Shown here piece after piece: positions 62,427-64,000 of a stretch of 64,000 nucleotides of DNA; positions within the stretch are counted from its first letter, which is position 1, and every line of letters begins with the position of its first letter. The position numbers and the translations under genes are program-made. Origin of the DNA: Bryobacterales bacterium (GTDB taxonomy: Bacteria; Acidobacteriota; Terriglobia; Bryobacterales; Bryobacteraceae); assembly GCA_016721425.1 (NCBI GenBank), contig JADKID010000016.1, forward strand, positions 372,001-436,000, written 5' to 3'. The notes beneath the pieces were generated by a model that made no database searches, was not told the origin of the DNA, and worked only from the letters and a program-made list of their open reading frames with translations.

Positions 62427-64000
62427 ATGGAAAGACTTGTCGCATGGGCCCTCTCCTACCGCTTCATCGTCATTCTGGCGGCCGTGCTGGTAGCCGCCGC
62501 CGGCGTCTATTCGCTGCAGAAACTGCCAATCGACGCCGTTCCGGACATCACACCCAATCAGGTTCTAGTTCTCACTCGAGCGCCCAGTCTCTCGCCTCTC
62601 GAAGTGGAGAAGTTCCTCACGTTTCCGGTGGAAACCTCAATGAGCGGGCTTCCGGGCATTGAGAAGATCCAGTCCGTTTCCAAGTTCGGCCTCTCCTATG
62701 TGGCCGTGTACTTCAAGGAGGACATGGACCCCTACTTCTGCCGGCGTCTCGTCATGGAGCGGCTGCCGCAGGCCAAAGAGGCGATTCTGCCTGGCATGGG
62801 TACACCGGAAATGGGTCCCATCACCACAGGCCTGGGCGAAGTGTACATGTTCAAGGTGACGGGCAAGGGGCGTTCGCTGATGGAACTGCGCAGCATCCTC
62901 GATTGGGAGATTGCACCGAAGCTGCGCTCCACCCCTGGAATTGTGGAGGTGAATTCGCATGGCGGAGAACTGAAAACCTATGAAGTTACGGTAGACAACG
63001 CCAAACTCGCCGGCTACCACATCACGCTACGCCGGGTTCTGGAGGCGCTGGAACGAAACAACGCCAACGCGGGCGGCGCGTATCTGGAGCGGGTGGAACA
63101 GCAGTCTCTGATTCGGGGCGAGGCACTGATCACAAGCCTGTCGGATGTGGAAAACATCGTGGTGGGCGCATCACCGAACGGAACGCCCATCCTGATTCGC
63201 AATCTCGCTGACGTGCGCTTCGCACCGATGGTGCGCCAGGGATTCGCGACGCAGGACGGGAAAGGCGAAGTGGTGCTCGGAATCGCCATGATGCTGCTGC
63301 ACGAGAACTCGCGAACGGTTGTTGATCGCGTGAAAGAACGTCTCGCAGCGATCGAGAAGACTCTTCCATCTGGGGTGCGAGTGGAGCCCTTCTACGATCG
63401 TACGGACCTGGTTCGTAGAACCATCGGGACCGTCAGCCGCAATCTCGTCGAGGGCGGGTTGCTGGTCATCGCAGTGCTTCTGTTCCTTCTGGGCAGCTTC
63501 AGGGGCGGCCTCATCGTCGCACTGGCCATTCCGCTCTCGATGCTGTTTGCGTTCACTGGCATGGTGCAGGCGGGAATTTCGGGAAACCTCATGAGCCTGG
63601 GCGCAATCGACTTCGGTCTCATCGTCGACGGTTCCGTGGTGATGATGGAGAATATTCTCCGCCGGCTAAGCCATAGGGAGGAAGGGGAGAACGCACTGGA
63701 TGCGGTTAGGCAGGCGGGTAAGGAAGTGGCCCGCCCGATCTTCTTCGGTGTCGTCATCATCTTCCTGGTCTACGTGCCGGTTCTGACGTTGACCGGAGTG
63801 GAAGGCAAGATGTTCGATCCAATGGCAATCACAGTACTGTTCGCCGTAGGCGCGTCACTGCTGATTGCGCTCACACTAATGCCCGTGCTCGGGTGGTATG
63901 CCTTTCGAAACAAGGCCACAGAGAAGACCACCTGGCTGATGCGCAAGGTGAGTGCGGTCTATGGTCCGGTGCTGGTCCGCGTGATGCGGTTTCCTGTCGC
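62427..64000 (+). CDS. czcA: HME-RND efflux pump (CzcA-like), truncated by the window end
   Basis: The first 524 residues of a pump of about 1,000. TM1 (FIVILAAVLVAAAGVYSL) is followed by DAVPDITPNQVLVLT and the first porter domain. The TM2-6 block contains AIDFGLIVDGSVVMMENIL, the acidic D-x5-D-x6-E signature of CzcA-type pumps used for proton coupling. Together with its channel and adaptor it forms a divalent-cation (Co/Zn/Cd or Ni type) exporter. The gene is open to the right edge with no lesion. Confidence 0.88.
   Translation, partial: MERLVAWALSYRFIVILAAVLVAAAGVYSLQKLPIDAVPDITPNQVLVLTRAPSLSPLEVEKFLTFPVETSMSGLPGIEKIQSVSKFGLSYVAVYFKEDMDPYFCRRLVMERLPQAKEAILPGMGTPEMGPITTGLGEVYMFKVTGKGRSLMELRSILDWEIAPKLRSTPGIVEVNSHGGELKTYEVTVDNAKLAGYHITLRRVLEALERNNANAGGAYLERVEQQSLIRGEALITSLSDVENIVVGASPNGTPILIRNLADVRFAPMVRQGFATQDGKGEVVLGIAMMLLHENSRTVVDRVKERLAAIEKTLPSGVRVEPFYDRTDLVRRTIGTVSRNLVEGGLLVIAVLLFLLGSFRGGLIVALAIPLSMLFAFTGMVQAGISGNLMSLGAIDFGLIVDGSVVMMENILRRLSHREEGENALDAVRQAGKEVARPIFFGVVIIFLVYVPVLTLTGVEGKMFDPMAITVLFAVGASLLIALTLMPVLGWYAFRNKATEKTTWLMRKVSAVYGPVLVRVMRFPV

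Noticed and set aside
1..64000. CRISPR arrays, tRNA or rRNA genes
   Set aside because: No regularly spaced repeats, cloverleaf-like sequences or conserved rRNA stretches were recognised by eye.

Overview
The window is high-GC Gram-negative chromosomal DNA. The outer-membrane efflux channels, NtrC-type regulators with -24/-12 promoters, Met-rich secreted proteins and DUF2318/DUF302 families would suit an Acidobacteriota (Solibacter/Bryobacter-like) genome, but that assignment is inference from protein families only. I saw no rRNA, tRNA or CRISPR array.

Region 1 (1-16.2 kb, almost all minus strand) is a defence island. A DISARM class 1-like pair, a DrmD-type SNF2 helicase and a DrmMI-type adenine methylase, is followed by an AAA ATPase, a PD-(D/E)xK-like nuclease and a large DEAH helicase that runs off the left edge. 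The methylase C-terminal third is shattered by frameshifts and stops. The ATPase and the DEAH helicase each carry one frameshift. Next comes a compact overlapping operon: tandem class III nucleotide cyclase, E2-like protein with a SEC-C zinc motif, and three-TM DUF5706/PycTM-like effector. This looks like a Pycsar system with a ubiquitin-conjugation-like accessory. A decayed transposase closes the island.

Region 2 (16.7-32.5 kb) is a copper/redox block: outer-membrane and FecR-domain proteins, a CHASE2 histidine kinase with an NtrC-family regulator (frameshifted), a multicopper oxidase, DUF2318 and DUF302 proteins, two Met-rich secreted paralogues, a BNR-repeat protein, and a seven-gene operon of thioredoxin-like proteins, DUF2318 and an FtsX-type ABC transporter. 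Three transcription units in and around it share a GGGCAC-N6-GTGCCC dyad about 95-107 bp upstream of the predicted start of a sigma54 promoter. A predicted small RNA with three CCTCC-loop hairpins lies at 32.4 kb.

Region 3 (32.8-35.7 kb) has a MerR-controlled mercury-type cluster and a stand-alone restriction endonuclease-like gene.

Region 4 (35.9-52.6 kb) has a second NtrC regulator/kinase pair, a lytic transglycosylase, and a sigma54-driven Cus-type operon (TolC channel, metal-binding adaptor, HME-RND pump, accessory proteins, Cu P1B-ATPase). A NosL-like protein, a small secreted protein behind another sigma54 promoter and a second P-type ATPase with an unusual SPAEL motif follow. Region 5 (52.7-64 kb) has two further HME-RND systems, one complete on the minus strand and one Czc-like on the plus strand that runs off the right edge.

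Several otherwise well-conserved genes carry single-base lesions. Most of the window is clean, so the dense damage in the DISARM-like methylase looks like real decay. The isolated single indels elsewhere could be mutation or sequencing error.
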